From JALYNX01 sp963746905 (GTDB lineage: Bacteria > Actinomycetota > Acidimicrobiia > Spongiisociales > ZC4RG35): 64,000 nt of DNA. The stretch covers positions 1-64,000 of the forward strand of contig CAVVCY010000002.1 of NCBI GenBank assembly GCA_963746905.1. The letters run 5' to 3'. The stretch's first letter is position 1, and each line of letters starts with the position of its first letter. This document shows positions 25,840 through 34,590 of the stretch, piece after piece. A program made the position numbers and the translations under genes. The notes beneath the pieces were generated by a model. That model had not been told where the DNA came from and made no database searches. It worked only from the letters and a program-made list of their open reading frames with translations.

Positions 25840-26246
25840 CAGTTGGCCGGGTAGGCCCCGCCCTGTTCCGGGGTCACGTAGTTCTCATCGTGTCGGATCA
25901 GGACGTCGTCGGCAACGAATTCATCGCCCGACCAGGCGCCTTCGAGGAGGACCGGGACGCCCTCGGTGAGGAGATCGGGGGCCGCTTCGGTGAGGATGAC
26001 CGGAATCGTGGCGCCACCATCGGTCACCTCGAACCTCACCTCGTTCTCGGACTCGGTCAGAGTCCCGATCACCACCGTCCCCGCGAGACGGAAGCGCTCA
26101 CCGTCAGGGAAGTCACTGCGCTGGGAGACGGCCTCGGTTGGGTAGAGGTAGTAGGTGAGGTTCTCTCCGAGGCTGGTGACCGTGATCCCGACCACCAAGG
26201 CGATCACCCCGGCGATGCCGAGAAGCACGAACCGGCGATGCGCCAC
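25839..26246 (-). CDS. ccmE: heme chaperone CcmE
   Basis: 135 residues, GTG start at 26246. One N-terminal membrane helix (VLLGIAGVIALVVGITVTSL), then an OB-fold domain (FRLAGTVVIGTL, VRFEVTDGG, VLLEGAW). The covalent heme ligand motif is LIRHDENYVTPE: the His binds the heme vinyl group, and Tyr four residues later is the axial ligand. It carries heme from CcmC to CcmF. Its TGA stop touches the ccmF ATG. Confidence 0.95.
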   Translation of the reverse strand: MAHRRFVLLGIAGVIALVVGITVTSLGENLTYYLYPTEAVSQRSDFPDGERFRLAGTVVIGTLTESENEVRFEVTDGGATIPVILTEAAPDLLTEGVPVLLEGAWSGDEFVADDVLIRHDENYVTPEQGGAYPAN

Positions 26247-26249
26247 AGT

Positions 26250-26354
26250 TCAGTTCCCGGCTCGGCGCCGTCGGAGGTGGAGATAGGCGGCGTATCCGAC
26301 GATCACGCCATAGGAGATCAGGAATGTCCCGATCACGATCAACTCATCAGACAT
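26250..26354 (-). CDS. ccmD: CcmD-like small membrane protein
   Basis: 34 residues, too short for most gene callers. Sequence pattern: MSDELIVIGTFLISYGVIV then a Tyr-rich end of the helix and a basic tail (LRRRRAGN). A single membrane helix with basic C-terminal tail and its place between ccmC and ccmE fit CcmD, which helps release holo-CcmE from CcmAB-C. ATG overlaps the ccmC stop by 8 nt (ATGTCTGA). Confidence 0.78.
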   Translation of the reverse strand: MSDELIVIGTFLISYGVIVGYAAYLHLRRRRAGN

Positions 26355-27057
26355 CCTTGACCTCCGACAGGCGAGGTGGTTTGACCGCGTCAGGCCCGAC
26401 GGCAAGATCCGCCGCGGCCCTGTCTTCGGCCTTGGCGACGTCGATCCTGGCGAACAGGAGAGCGATGTACACGATGGTGAAGGCGATGACGTTCACGAAG
26501 ATGGCGATGGCCATCTCGCGGGGCATGGTGATCCCGTCGGGTCGGATCGACTGGGTCTGGTGGAGAGTCCGGAACATGTTGACTGAGAAGTAGACCAGTG
26601 GGACCTGGATCACGGCGATCACCCCCAGGATCGCCGACCGCCTGGCCCGCACCGTGGGGTCGGGGGTGGCCCCTCGAAGGGCGAGGTAGCCGATGTAGAC
26701 GAAGAACATCACCGCGGTAGTGGAGAGGCGCGGATCGCCCCAGTCCCAGGCCCGTCCCCACACCGCCTTACCCCACACCATCCCGCTGAAGAGGCCGATA
26801 GCGGTGAACATGACACCGAGCTCGGCGGATGCCTCTGCAAGCCGATCCCATCGACTCTCCTTGCGGATCAGCCAGATGGCGGACCCGAGCGCGGTCATGC
26901 CGAATGCCAGGAAGGCGAGCCACATCGAAGGGGCGTGGATGTTGATGATCCGGGTGAACTCGCCTTGGAGGGTGTCGGTCGGGGCGGTGAGGGCGAACCA
27001 GAGACCGACGGCCATGGCGGCGGCGGCGATGGCGAGCAGAACCCGAACCCGTGTCAT
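26347..27057 (-). CDS. ccmC: heme exporter/handling protein CcmC
   Basis: 236 residues, about six membrane helices. The tryptophan-rich WWD-type motif is WGKAVWGRAWDWGDPRLS, with flanking conserved His residues (INIHAPSMW and FRTLHQTQS) that act as heme axial ligands. It loads heme onto CcmE. Starts ATGA-overlapped with ccmB. The extra C-terminal charged tail (about 30 residues) after the last helix is longer than in many homologs. Confidence 0.94.
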   Translation of the reverse strand: MTRVRVLLAIAAAAMAVGLWFALTAPTDTLQGEFTRIINIHAPSMWLAFLAFGMTALGSAIWLIRKESRWDRLAEASAELGVMFTAIGLFSGMVWGKAVWGRAWDWGDPRLSTTAVMFFVYIGYLALRGATPDPTVRARRSAILGVIAVIQVPLVYFSVNMFRTLHQTQSIRPDGITMPREMAIAIFVNVIAFTIVYIALLFARIDVAKAEDRAAADLAVGPDAVKPPRLSEVKDV

Positions 27058-27728
27058 CTAGACGCCTCCTCGAGTGGTCGTGCCAAGCCGACTCCCGCCA
27101 CTGCGAGCGCCAGGTCGGTCGCGACCAGGATCAATATCCAGGGCAGGATACCGGCGTCCCGGGCCATTGCTTCCAGCGTCTGAGATGCCCCGATGACCAG
27201 CGGCAGGGCCAGCGGAGCGATGATCAGCGACGCCAGTGCGGTTCGATTGTTGAGGTCGGCGGTCACCTCCCCGGCGAGGGTCCCCAACTCGGTGAGGCCG
27301 ATGGCAACGAGGATCGAGGTGAGTAGCACCGGGCCCAGCCAGCCTTCCGGCAGCTCAGGGCTGTAGAGGGCGATCATCGCCACCAGCAGCACACCGAGGA
27401 ACCCGGACATGAGAACCCCGCCCGAAAGCGTCCGCCCGGCGAAGCGGGCTGCTGGATCCACACCAAGGAGGGCATACAGGTCTCTGCGCTCCTGGTCGTC
27501 GTGTGCGGCGTGACGGAGGGCGACTTGCATGCCGAAGAGGATCCCGATCGCCCAAAAGATGGCGGGGCCGAGTTGCGAAATAGCTGAGAGGTCAACCCCC
27601 AGAGTGAGGGGGAACACCAGAAGCGCCACCACCGCAAAGGGGAGAACAATGCGCATCGTGTCTCCAAGGCGGCGCTCGACCTTGAGGTCCACGCGGGCGA
27701 TCTCCATCGTCTGACTCCAAAAGCTCAC
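27054..27728 (-). CDS. ccmB: heme ABC exporter permease CcmB
   Basis: 224 residues, six membrane helices. Family landmarks: N-terminal ARVDLKVERR, then LGPAIFWAIGILFGMQ and GALL-type helix VIGASQTLEAM near the C-terminus. Pairs with the CcmA ATPase whose stop overlaps this start (ATGA). CcmAB uses ATP to free holo-CcmE from CcmC. Confidence 0.93.
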   Translation of the reverse strand: MSFWSQTMEIARVDLKVERRLGDTMRIVLPFAVVALLVFPLTLGVDLSAISQLGPAIFWAIGILFGMQVALRHAAHDDQERRDLYALLGVDPAARFAGRTLSGGVLMSGFLGVLLVAMIALYSPELPEGWLGPVLLTSILVAIGLTELGTLAGEVTADLNNRTALASLIIAPLALPLVIGASQTLEAMARDAGILPWILILVATDLALAVAGVGLARPLEEASR

Positions 27729-28369
27729 GATGCAACCTTCAGCCGGCCTAGCGAGATCGTCAGCAGACGGCTGGCATGGGATGCCAGGTGGCCCAACTCG
27801 TGGGACACCATCACTGCGGCCCCGCCCTCCTCGGTGGTCCTGGTGACCAGCGCTCCGATCAGTTCTTGGGCTTCGGCGTCGAGCCCGGTGAATGGCTCGT
27901 CGAGAAGGAGAATCCTTGGCGCGGTGATCAAGAGGCGGGCGACCTCGGTTCGCCTGAGCATCCCGAACGAGCTGGCGTCCGCAGTCCTCGATGAGACTTC
28001 GTCCAAGCCAACCACCCGCAGTGCGGTCTCGGCCTTTGTGACCTCGATGCCGGCCAACTTCGCCGCATGGCGAAGGTTCTCAGCGAGGGTCAGCTCGGGG
28101 ATCAGTGAAGGTCGATGAGAAAGCAGCCCGATCTTGGGCCGGACCGGGTAGACGGCGGCCGTCCCCAGTGCCGCTCCCAACACCGTGCCGGATCCGGTGG
28201 CCGGCGCCAGCAGCGTGGCAATGACCCGGAGCAGCGTGGTCTTCCCCGCTCCGTTGGGCCCGGTTACCCCGAGTGTCTCCCCCGCGTCGAGGCCGAGGTC
28301 GATGTCTCGAAGGACTGGAAGCCCACCGAGGGAGACCGCTATTTGTTTGAGATCGACAAGACGACCCAC
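27725..28369 (-). CDS. ccmA: heme ABC exporter ATP-binding protein CcmA
   Basis: 214 residues. Walker A GPNGAGKTT (about residue 38), Walker B ILLLDEPFTGLD (about 154), H-loop MVSHE. The signature motif is diverged (SSFGMLRRTE, where LSGGQ-R is expected); this also occurs in some other CcmA proteins. It heads the ccm operon. The upstream nuclease gene ends 31 bp before it on the same strand, so it may share that transcript. Confidence 0.93.
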   Translation of the reverse strand: MGRLVDLKQIAVSLGGLPVLRDIDLGLDAGETLGVTGPNGAGKTTLLRVIATLLAPATGSGTVLGAALGTAAVYPVRPKIGLLSHRPSLIPELTLAENLRHAAKLAGIEVTKAETALRVVGLDEVSSRTADASSFGMLRRTEVARLLITAPRILLLDEPFTGLDAEAQELIGALVTRTTEEGGAAVMVSHELGHLASHASRLLTISLGRLKVAS

Positions 28370-28400
28370 AGAAGGAGTCTCATTGCCCGATTGGGGAGAC

Positions 28401-30038
28401 TCAAGTCAGGTCAGGGGCGCGGAGTCGTGGAACCTGGCGAACCGGGAGCGCAAGAAGCCCGGTCGCATCAACCAGGCGTATGTCGGACCTTTCGAGCCAT
28501 CTCCAGATGAGGTCCGCTTCTTCGGCGGTCTCGACGCTCTCGGGGACCTGGCGGTTGTCGTGGTGGCCCACTTCGGGCGCAGGACGCAGGGGAGGGGTCC
28601 GATCCAGGCGCCAGGTCGACACCAGCTTCCCGTGGTCGATCAGGACCCGGCAGCCGTCGCGGCTCTCAACCTCGCAGAATCCAACGGCGCTGAGGGCGGA
28701 CCAGACCTGGCGGCGCTCGATCGCCCGGGCCAGGGCGTTGTGACGGTCCCGCAGCCAGCCTGCTTCCTCATAGCGATGCTGATCCGAGAGTTGGCCCATC
28801 TTCTCGGCCAGCGGAGTGAGAAGGAGGGCAGGATCGTTGTCGAGGCCCTCGATGAGCCGCTCGACGATCGGCCGGTAATCCCCGGGGAGGAGAGACCCGT
28901 CGCAGGGACAGGCCGCGACCCCGAGTTGCGCCGGGGCACATGGGCCACTCCGTTTTGAGGGCGAGGACCGGCATCGACGGATCGCCGTTGCATCCCACAG
29001 GGCAGCGACGACGAGGTCGGCGGCTTGCTTCGAGCGAAACGGCCCAAGATGGGCAAGACCGTCGTCCTTGAGGGTGCGAACCACTGAAAGTCGGGGAAAC
29101 GGCTCATGGGTCAATTTCACCCAGTGCGAGGTCTTCGGCGGTCTCGATCTCCGATTGTGCCTCGGCCGATGGGCATGGATCAGCCTGAGTTCGGTGACTT
29201 CCGCCTCGAGTGGCGTCTCGCAGACCACATGATCGATCGACACCAGCTCACGCATCAGGTTCCCGATCGATCTTCGCTCGTCGCCATAGAAGTACTGACG
29301 GACCCGGGCACGGAGGTTGGTCGCCTTGCCAACGTAGATCGGAGTGCCATGGCGGTCACGGAAGATGTACACCCCGGGACGCCGGGGGAGCCCTTCGCTG
29401 AGACTGATCTTGGAGTAGAAGCTGGAGCCCCGGGCTTTTGGCAGTTGCAGCAGGTCGTCGAGATTGGTGACACCGAGGTTGCCCACTCGCTCGAGGAGGG
29501 CGTGGAGCACATGGGCGGTGGCCTGGGCGTCGTCGAGGGCCCGATGGATTGGGGTCACCGGGCTCCTGAAATGAGCGGCCAGAGTTCGCAACCTCATGTT
29601 TCGCACCTCGTCGCGGACGAGGCGTCGAGCCAGCGCCGCGGTGTCAACGGTGTCGTTGCTGATGCGCTCATACCCGAGCCCACCAGCTGCTGCCTGAAGA
29701 AACGACATGTCGAAGCGCACGTTGTGCCCAACGATCACCGCATCACCGATGAACTCGAGGAAGGCCGGGAACGCGGTCTCGATCTTGGGGGCGTCGTAGA
29801 TCATCGACTCCGAGATCCCCGTCAGGATCGTGATCGAGGGTGGTATCGGGAGCCCGGGATCAACCAACGTCTGGAAACTCCCTACGAGTTCACCCCCGCG
29901 GTACTTGACCGCCCCGATCTCAGTTATGGCGCAGTCTCTTGCCGAGCCGCCGGTGGTCTCCAGATCGAGGACGCAGAAGCTGACCGCAAAGAGCGGGGTG
30001 GAGAGCTCGTCAAAACTCGGTTGGAGCAGGGCAGACAC
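28401..30038 (-). CDS. DEDD exonuclease domain / GIY-YIG (UvrC-like) nuclease fusion
   Basis: 545 residues, GTG start at 30038. Residues about 20-180: DnaQ-type 3'-5' exonuclease (CVLDLETTGG with first Asp/Glu, VGHNVRFDMSFL, and HRALDDAQAT). Residues about 215-300: GIY-YIG domain (RRPGVYIFRDRHG, YVGKATNLRARVRQYF). The C-terminal part has a UvrC-like segment with Cys cluster (GPCAPAQLGVAACPC) and helix pair. It lacks the UvrC RNase H-like C-terminal nuclease. Actinobacterial homologs (for example Rv2191-type) are of this layout. An SOS box in its promoter suggests DNA repair. Confidence 0.9.
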   Translation of the reverse strand: MSALLQPSFDELSTPLFAVSFCVLDLETTGGSARDCAITEIGAVKYRGGELVGSFQTLVDPGLPIPPSITILTGISESMIYDAPKIETAFPAFLEFIGDAVIVGHNVRFDMSFLQAAAGGLGYERISNDTVDTAALARRLVRDEVRNMRLRTLAAHFRSPVTPIHRALDDAQATAHVLHALLERVGNLGVTNLDDLLQLPKARGSSFYSKISLSEGLPRRPGVYIFRDRHGTPIYVGKATNLRARVRQYFYGDERRSIGNLMRELVSIDHVVCETPLEAEVTELRLIHAHRPRHNRRSRPPKTSHWVKLTHEPFPRLSVVRTLKDDGLAHLGPFRSKQAADLVVAALWDATAIRRCRSSPSKRSGPCAPAQLGVAACPCDGSLLPGDYRPIVERLIEGLDNDPALLLTPLAEKMGQLSDQHRYEEAGWLRDRHNALARAIERRQVWSALSAVGFCEVESRDGCRVLIDHGKLVSTWRLDRTPPLRPAPEVGHHDNRQVPESVETAEEADLIWRWLERSDIRLVDATGLLALPVRQVPRLRAPDLT

Positions 30039-30050
30039 GGCCCATTCGAG

Positions 30051-30078
30051 GCTATACCGAACATACGTTCGATGTCAA
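30051..30078 (-). promoter_or_regulatory. promoter with LexA (SOS) box upstream of the DEDD/GIY-YIG gene
   Basis: On the minus strand TTGACA (30078-30073), 16-bp spacer, TATAGC (30056-30051). The spacer holds the perfect palindrome CGAAC-GTAT-GTTCG (30058-30071), matching the actinobacterial LexA box (CGAAC-N4-GTTCG). LexA bound here would block the promoter directly. The leader to GTG 30038 would be only about 6 nt, so the mRNA is nearly leaderless. Confidence 0.82.
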
Positions 30079-30111
30079 GAGTCAACCTCCAATGGGAAAC
30101 GGGGTGGATGG

Positions 30112-30891
30112 TCAGCCCTGTCTCTGACGAAGGGCCTCGTAGGCGAGCAAGGCGATGGTCACCGAGGCGTTCAACGAATCGGCCGCCCCTTGCATCGGTA
30201 TGGACACCAGGGAATCGGCGGCCTCCCGGGCGGTATCGGTGAGCCCGCCATGCTCGGCACCGACCAAGAGGGCACAGGGCGGCCGGATGTCGGCCGCCCA
30301 GAGGTTCTGGTCTGCCGTCGGATCGGCGCCGATCAGACGGATCCCGGCCTCGCGCAACCAGCCGACCAGCTCGCCGAGGCCCGCCACAGCGATGGGAACG
30401 GTGAAGATCGCCCCGGTCGATGACCGGACCACATTCGGGTTGAACGGATCGATCTCGGGGTCGACCACGATCACGGCGTCGGCACCGACCGCGTCGGCAG
30501 TGCGGAGGATCGCACCCAGATTCCCCGGCTTTTCGATGCCCTCGGCGACGAGCAGCACCGGCTCGACCCCCGGCTCTAGCCGCTCCAATACCAGATCGAA
30601 CTGCCGGAAGACGGCGACGACGCCCTCGTCCGAGGCGCGGTAGGAGGCCCTGGAGAGAACTTCTGGAGAGCAGGAGAAGAGGTTGGTGGCTCCGCTCACC
30701 CGGCTGGGGTCGAATCGATTCGGGTCGTAGAACACCTCTACAGGGTGATGCCCGGCGGCGAGGGCCCGGTCCAGGAGGCGAGGCCCCTCCACTGCGAACA
30801 ATCGCTGGCTGTCCCGGGCACTTCGATCACGCAACCCCACGAAGGCCTTGATCCGCGGATTGGCCGCCGAGGTGATTGCGAGCTCGGTCAT
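30112..30891 (-). CDS. TrmH/SpoU family RNA 2'-O-methyltransferase
   Basis: 259 residues. N-terminal substrate-binding domain (ANPRIKAF, RLFAVEGPRLL) and C-terminal SPOUT knot with EGIEKPGNLGAILRTAD (motif 1, with conserved Asn and Arg), LLVGAEHGGL (motif 2) and DSLNASVTIALLAYE (motif 3). It methylates a ribose in tRNA or 23S rRNA using SAM; the exact target is unknown. ATGA overlap with the nitroreductase start upstream. Confidence 0.92.
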   Translation of the reverse strand: MTELAITSAANPRIKAFVGLRDRSARDSQRLFAVEGPRLLDRALAAGHHPVEVFYDPNRFDPSRVSGATNLFSCSPEVLSRASYRASDEGVVAVFRQFDLVLERLEPGVEPVLLVAEGIEKPGNLGAILRTADAVGADAVIVVDPEIDPFNPNVVRSSTGAIFTVPIAVAGLGELVGWLREAGIRLIGADPTADQNLWAADIRPPCALLVGAEHGGLTDTAREAADSLVSIPMQGAADSLNASVTIALLAYEALRQRQG

Positions 30892-31484
30892 TGGCCCCAG
30901 ATTTCCGCGTGCACCACCGACTCACGACGCTTCCAGCCGCGCTCGAGGCTCGACGACTTGCGATCGGGTGCCGGGGCCCCGACGGTCACGACCCCGATCG
31001 GAAGATGGTCCGGCGGCAACCGAAGGAGAGAGGCGAGGTCGGCGAGCGAGTGCACGCCCAGGAAGCCCGCCGCCAAGCCCTCATCTACTGCCGCCAGGAG
31101 CACCGCCATCAGCGCGGCGCCGGCATCGACCCACCAAAACGGCACCGGCCAGTCGATTTCTTCGCCGTTCGGCCCGAGTTTGTCAGCCTCGCGGTATCGG
31201 GCCCGGTACACCTCCTCGCTGACCGTGATGATGATGTGGGCCGGAGCCCGTGAGATCCAGGGATCGAAGCCGCTGGCCACGTACTCGGCCTCGTCAGCGA
31301 GCTCGGCAATGGCCTGACGCATCTCCTGCCCGGTGACCACCACGAATCCAAGACCCTGAGAGAAGCCGGCAGAGGGAGCCCGGAGCCCGGAGTCGACGAT
31401 GCGGTCCAGGCTCTCACTGGCCACCGGCTCTGGGAGGTAATTGCGCACCATTCGGCGCGCTGCGATCACTTCTTTGAACTCCAT
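30888..31484 (-). CDS. nitroreductase family protein
   Basis: 198 residues. FMN-binding nitroreductase pattern: ARRMVRNYLPEPV near the N-terminus, GLRAPSAGFSQG, DAGAALMAVLLAAVDEGLAAGFLGVHS and the C-terminal IGVVTVG. Likely NAD(P)H-dependent flavoprotein; substrate unknown. It heads a leftward operon with the SpoU methyltransferase. It is divergent from the UspA-like gene at 31600. Confidence 0.88.
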   Translation of the reverse strand: MEFKEVIAARRMVRNYLPEPVASESLDRIVDSGLRAPSAGFSQGLGFVVVTGQEMRQAIAELADEAEYVASGFDPWISRAPAHIIITVSEEVYRARYREADKLGPNGEEIDWPVPFWWVDAGAALMAVLLAAVDEGLAAGFLGVHSLADLASLLRLPPDHLPIGVVTVGAPAPDRKSSSLERGWKRRESVVHAEIWGQ

Positions 31485-31599
31485 GGCTCCATCTTGTCAC
31501 TCACGCTGACGATGATGTCGGGAACAGGTCGGGACAATGCCCGGCGAAGGGCTTAACGTTGTGAGTCCGTCGCCCGGGGCGGATCACGGAGGGAGACGA

Positions 31600-32505
31600 A
31601 TGACGGTCGGTGGGCAAGGCGGAGGCAGGTTCTCCGTTGTGTGGACCAGGGGCAAGGGATGCTCCGAGTTGGCCGATCTCCTCGCCGGAGAGCACGCGAA
31701 CCGCATCACCGGCGACCTCGTTGAAGCCTGCATCAGCCACCGCGCCGATCTGCTCGTGTCGAAGAAGCTGCCCGGGTCATTCGATCTGGTCAACGTCGCC
31801 GTTCCGGTCGCATTCGTGCCCGAGAACGTGACTGGGGTGGTCGCCACCGTTGCCGGAGGACCACATTCGATCCTCGCCGCACAGACCGCCGCCCTGGTCG
31901 CAGCCAGCCTCGGAGTCGAAGCAGAGATGGTGTCGGCCTCCGGGCCGGGAGACGACCCCGCCGCCGCCCAACTCACTCTCGATCGCATCGCGGTCATCGT
32001 CCCTCGGCTCAAAGGGCGAGTGGTTGGGGTGGATGGCATCAGCAGCCTCGCCCAGGATCTGGACGAAGGTTCCCTCCTCGTCCTGGGCGCTCCCGGTGGA
32101 TCGTGGCTTCAGCGCTCGATGCTCGGACCGGGTGCCCGTTTGCGAAGCAAGGCCCAGGCCGGGGCGGTGATGGTCCGGAGCGCGCCCGAGCGGGTCTTTC
32201 GCTGGATGGGTGATCCGGTCTTTGTCGGACCACTCCGTCAGGCGGACGACACGCTGAGGATTCACAGCGAAAGGGTGTTGGCTGTTGCCGACCAAGGTGT
32301 CCTGATCGGGCTGGTGCGTCGGGAGCGGCTCGAAGAGTCAGGTGACACCGCTGTTGGCTCGATCATGGAGGAAGCGGTGTCGGCGAAGGTCGACGAAACC
32401 ATTGCAGAAGCACGGGAGCTGGAGCCCACCTTCGGCAAAGACCCGATACCGGTCACCGACCACGAAGAGCACCTCGTGGGCGGTTTGTCATTGCCTGCAG
32501 CCTGA
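31600..32505 (+). CDS. UspA-like protein with possible C-terminal CBS-like part, unknown function
   Basis: 301 residues from ATG 31600, with a strong site GGAGGGAG 6-13 bases upstream. Residues about 90-200 resemble a universal stress fold (GVVATVAGGPHSILAAQTAALVAASLG, LLVLGAPGGSW, then GARLRSKAQAGAVMV). The last part (FVGPLRQADDTLR, RVLAVADQGVLIGLVRRERL) looks like a degenerate CBS motif pair. No catalytic motif. Cytoplasmic. The gene stands alone; the next hydrolase starts 21 bp after. Architecture is unusual; I can not name a family. Confidence 0.6.
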   Translation: MTVGGQGGGRFSVVWTRGKGCSELADLLAGEHANRITGDLVEACISHRADLLVSKKLPGSFDLVNVAVPVAFVPENVTGVVATVAGGPHSILAAQTAALVAASLGVEAEMVSASGPGDDPAAAQLTLDRIAVIVPRLKGRVVGVDGISSLAQDLDEGSLLVLGAPGGSWLQRSMLGPGARLRSKAQAGAVMVRSAPERVFRWMGDPVFVGPLRQADDTLRIHSERVLAVADQGVLIGLVRRERLEESGDTAVGSIMEEAVSAKVDETIAEARELEPTFGKDPIPVTDHEEHLVGGLSLPAA

Positions 32506-32526
32506 ATCCGGGCAGAATCACCGGGC

Positions 32527-33438
32527 GTGAAACTCAGGATCACTTTTTGGGGAGTCGTTTGGACCCTGGTTGGCCTGGCTCTCGTCTTCCACGTGGTCGG
32601 GGGTTGGTATTTCTCGGGACAGTTGATCGAGGACGGATTCGAGATCCACGCTGACCCGGTGGTGGTTCCCTCAGGCGATTATCAACTGGAGGAAGTGGCC
32701 TACGCCTCGCCTCTGGGGTCGATGGCTGCCTGGTACCTGCCGGCGGGCGGCACCACCTGGGTCATTCATGTCCATGGCAAGGGGACCACACCCGCCGAGG
32801 CCGAGCCGATGTTCGCTCCGCTGCAGCAGGCCGGGTACCCGCAACTAGCCATCACCTATCGCAACGATGACGGACAACCCGTAGATACGAGCGGCTACTA
32901 CCAGTACGGCGTCACCGAGTGGGAGGACGTGGCGGGCGCGGTCAGCTACGCCATGGACAACGGGGCCGAGCGCGTGATCCTGAACGGATACTCGACAGGT
33001 GGCGCGCATGTCCTCTCGTTCATGTACCACCAATCCCTGGACACAGTGAGCGGTGTGCTGCTCGACTCGCCCAACATCGATCTGAGCGAGACGGTCGATT
33101 ACGGCGCCTCGCAACGTGACCTGCCGATATTGCCATTCAGCGTTCCTTCGTCGGTGAGCGCGGTAGCCCAGTTCTTCACTTCTCTCCGCATCGGGTTCAA
33201 CTGGAAGTCAGTCGACTATGTCGAGAAGGCAGCCGAGTCGTTGCGGCAGCAAGTCCTCATCCATCACGGGACTGCGGATCTGACAGTCCCGATCAGCGAA
33301 AGCATCGAGCTTGCGGAGACCCAGCCTGATCTGGTTCAGCTGATCCAGGTTGAAGGAGCGGACCACGTCGGCTCGTATGACATCGACCCCCAGAAGTACA
33401 TCTCAGAGGTCCTGGGGTTCATCCAAGAAGTCGGGTGA
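32527..33438 (+). CDS. membrane-anchored alpha/beta hydrolase
   Basis: 303 residues, GTG start. N-terminal helix (FWGVVWTLVGLALVFHVVGGW) then an outer alpha/beta-hydrolase domain: IHVHGKGTT (oxyanion side), nucleophile GYSTGGA, acid HGTADLTV and base His in GADHVGSYDID. This is the BAAT/bem46-like type found in actinobacteria. Substrate unknown. Lies 21 bp after the UspA-like gene. Confidence 0.85.
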   Translation: MKLRITFWGVVWTLVGLALVFHVVGGWYFSGQLIEDGFEIHADPVVVPSGDYQLEEVAYASPLGSMAAWYLPAGGTTWVIHVHGKGTTPAEAEPMFAPLQQAGYPQLAITYRNDDGQPVDTSGYYQYGVTEWEDVAGAVSYAMDNGAERVILNGYSTGGAHVLSFMYHQSLDTVSGVLLDSPNIDLSETVDYGASQRDLPILPFSVPSSVSAVAQFFTSLRIGFNWKSVDYVEKAAESLRQQVLIHHGTADLTVPISESIELAETQPDLVQLIQVEGADHVGSYDIDPQKYISEVLGFIQEVG

Positions 33439-33498
33439 GCGACCTCGACCGCACGTAGGGTCTCACCGACCGTGGGATCCCACAACGCATCCGAACCC

Positions 33499-34590
33499 AT
33501 GATCCGGCTCGAGAACGTGGCCAAGGTGTTTCCGGGAGCTGCGGCACCTGCGGTTACCGGCCTCAGCCTCGAGGTGGGGCGCGGCGAACTGGTGGCTCTG
33601 GTGGGTCCATCGGGTTGTGGCAAGACCACGACACTCAAGATGATCAACCGTCTGGTCGAGCCGTCATCGGGCCGGATCGAGGTCGACGGCCGTGATGTGA
33701 TGTCAGTGCCGCCACACGAGCTTCGACGTTCGATCGGATACGTGATTCAGCAGGTTGGGCTCTTCCCGCACCGAACAATCGGCCAGAACATCGCAACTGT
33801 TCCTGGTCTTCTTGGGTGGGATCAGGCTCGCTCCGATGCCCGGGTCGCCGAGTTGATCGAGTTGGTCGGACTGGACTCCTCCATGCTGAGTCGGTACCCC
33901 GGAGAGTTGTCCGGAGGACAGCAACAGCGGGTTGGGGTGGCGAGAGCGCTGGCCGCGGACCCGCCGGTGCTTCTCATGGACGAGCCATTTGGCGCGGTGG
34001 ACCCGATTGTGCGCAAGCGCCTTCAGCATGAGTTTCAGGCTCTGCAGCAGCGTCTCGGCAAGACAGTGGTATTCGTGACTCACGACGTGGACGAAGCGGT
34101 CCTTCTCGGTGATCGGATGGCAATCCTCAATGTGGGTGGTGTGCTCGAGCAGTTCGACGAGCCTGCCGCGATCCTCGCCAACCCATCCAATGGATTCGTT
34201 GAGAACTTCCTCGGTGGGGAGCGAGGGCTGAAGCGACTCGCACTGCTCCCGGTGTGCGAGGCCAGGGGAATGAGGTGGGGACCGGTGGTCGAAGTCTCAG
34301 CAAACCCCGAGGAGGCAAGAAGGGTGATGGAGGAGGAATCGGCGGACTGGATTGGCCTTCTCGAGGACGGGCGTCTCCTGGGTTGGGTGGACCGCTCGGC
34401 GGTTGGGCCCGGGCCGCTCCGCGACCTCGTCCCGAAGCCATTTCTGGTCACCTTGAGCAGCGATGCGTCGCTGCGGTCTGCACTCGATGCCGTGGTGACC
34501 AGCCATGCCCGGGTCGCGATGGTGGTCGACCACGGCCTCTACCTCGGGATGCTGGATCTTGAGGGGATAGCGGAGGAGATCACGGAGTGA
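33499..34590 (+). CDS. opuCA: osmoprotectant (glycine betaine/choline-type) ABC importer ATPase
   Basis: 363 residues from ATG 33499; GTG 33472 would add nine. Walker A GPSGCGKTT, signature LSGGQQQR, Walker B LLMDEPFGAVD, H-loop VTHDVDEA. The C-terminal part after the core (SADWIGLLEDGRLLGWVDRS ... VTSHARVAMVVDHGLYLGML) is a CBS-pair-like tail, which in OpuA/OpuC senses ionic strength or c-di-AMP. Starts the operon opuCA-permease-permease-binding protein. Confidence 0.92.
   Translation: MIRLENVAKVFPGAAAPAVTGLSLEVGRGELVALVGPSGCGKTTTLKMINRLVEPSSGRIEVDGRDVMSVPPHELRRSIGYVIQQVGLFPHRTIGQNIATVPGLLGWDQARSDARVAELIELVGLDSSMLSRYPGELSGGQQQRVGVARALAADPPVLLMDEPFGAVDPIVRKRLQHEFQALQQRLGKTVVFVTHDVDEAVLLGDRMAILNVGGVLEQFDEPAAILANPSNGFVENFLGGERGLKRLALLPVCEARGMRWGPVVEVSANPEEARRVMEEESADWIGLLEDGRLLGWVDRSAVGPGPLRDLVPKPFLVTLSSDASLRSALDAVVTSHARVAMVVDHGLYLGMLDLEGIAEEITE

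Noticed and set aside
28401..30038. UvrC excinuclease subunit
   Set aside because: It has the GIY-YIG part but not the C-terminal UvrC nuclease and it carries an exonuclease domain in front.
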